Shown one piece after another: positions 14,318 through 14,808 of a stretch of DNA of 14,808 nt; positions within the stretch are counted from its first letter, which is position 1; each line of letters begins with the position of its first letter. Below the pieces are notes generated by a model. The model saw nothing but the letters and a program-made list of their open reading frames with translations, did no database searches and was not told where the DNA came from. Source of the DNA: Synergistales bacterium. GTDB taxonomy: Bacteria; Synergistota; Synergistia; Synergistales; Thermovirgaceae. The position numbers were made by a program, and so were the translations under genes. The DNA lies in the NCBI GenBank assembly GCA_018434645.1, contig JAHDOX010000015.1:1-14808 (forward strand), read 5' to 3'.

Positions 14318-14808
14318 TGCCCGGCGCCCCCTTTTACCGAACCGTCGTCGAAGTCAAGCCCTTCCTCTCTCTTTACCGCGGCCACTACATCCTCCGACAT
14401 GAGGATCTCGTCCAGGTCCTGCCTGCGGATATCAAGGGTCATCTTGCAGACCAGCATGACCAGGCAAAACACGGCACTCACCGGAACGGCCAAAAGCCAC
14501 CAGTACATCGTAGTGTGCAAGGCCGTGGAAACCTGCGCCTTGCCACCCTCGGCCATCCGGAAGCCGAACACTGCAAGAACGTAGAGAAAGTACAAGACGA
14601 GAAAATTGGAAAGAAATATTATCGTCTTCGCTGCCAGGCGGGGAAGCTTTTTGATGAACATGGTCACCCCTACGTGCTCGTGACGCCAGATGCAAAGAGC
14701 CACCGAAAGGAGCGCCATCCAGATCATGACGTACCTGGAAAACTCCTCCGTCCATCCAAGGGGAGACCTAAAGACATAACGGAACACCACGCCCAAAAGG
14801 ACCGTGGC
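14314..14808 (-). CDS. dctQ: TRAP transporter small permease subunit (DctQ family), 5' end beyond window
   Basis: 164 residues are visible and the reading frame is open to the window edge, so the start lies outside. A TTG at 14796 falls inside the first membrane segment and is not a credible start. The DctQ hallmark VVFRYVFRSPLGWTEEFSRY follows the first TM. Three more hydrophobic segments follow: MIWMALLSVALCIW, IIFLSNFLVLYFLYVLAVFG and YWWLLAVPVSAVFCLVMLV. A charged cytosolic tail of about 45 residues ends the protein. DctQ bridges the binding protein and the DctM channel. Its stop overlaps the dctM start. Confidence 0.93.
   Translation of the reverse strand, partial: ATVLLGVVFRYVFRSPLGWTEEFSRYVMIWMALLSVALCIWRHEHVGVTMFIKKLPRLAAKTIIFLSNFLVLYFLYVLAVFGFRMAEGGKAQVSTALHTTMYWWLLAVPVSAVFCLVMLVCKMTLDIRRQDLDEILMSEDVVAAVKREEGLDFDDGSVKGGAGQ

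Overview
Origin (inference): an anaerobic, amino-acid- or purine-fermenting, double-membraned bacterium, most likely Synergistota. The grounds are indirect: a moderately GC-rich window, dense right-to-left operon packing, a TRAP transporter beside M20 hydrolases, and a BMP-family binding protein with a plain Sec signal instead of a Gram-positive lipobox. No rRNA or other marker gene confirms it.

Layout, left to right. (1) 2-1180, minus strand: an M20 N-carbamoyl-amino-acid hydrolase cut by the window edge, with a TTGACA-17-TATCGT promoter whose spacer holds an inverted repeat. (2) 1181-1493: a divergent regulatory region with two more inverted repeats. (3) A CsaA-type tRNA-binding-domain protein (+), meeting tail-to-tail and overlapping by 7 nt a two-TM membrane protein of unknown function (-). 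(4) 2732-4604: a MATE exporter and a MarR regulator 4 nt apart, with a palindrome over the -35 region that could be the regulator's own operator. (5) 4650-14808, all minus strand, read right to left: TRAP small subunit (cut by the edge), TRAP large subunit, YgeY-type M20 hydrolase, YgeW/AOTC-like carbamoyltransferase, then a BMP/nucleoside-type ABC importer (binding protein, double ATPase, two permeases) and a D-hydantoinase/dihydropyrimidinase (HyuA).

How it works together (inference). Block 5 looks like one catabolic locus. An ABC importer of the nucleoside/nucleobase class and a TRAP symporter bring in substrate. HyuA opens a cyclic ureide. YgeY and the first-gene hydrolase act on amide or carbamoyl products. 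The carbamoyltransferase could run phosphorolytically to give carbamoyl phosphate, which a carbamate kinase (not in this window) would turn into ATP. hyuA, ygeY and ygeW also cluster in the E. coli ygeWXYZ/hyuA region linked to anaerobic purine (urate) breakdown. This version lacks ygeX, ygfK, ssnA and xdh within the window and adds dedicated transport. It is the most interesting system here.

No tRNA, rRNA, CRISPR array, insertion sequence or prophage gene was seen.
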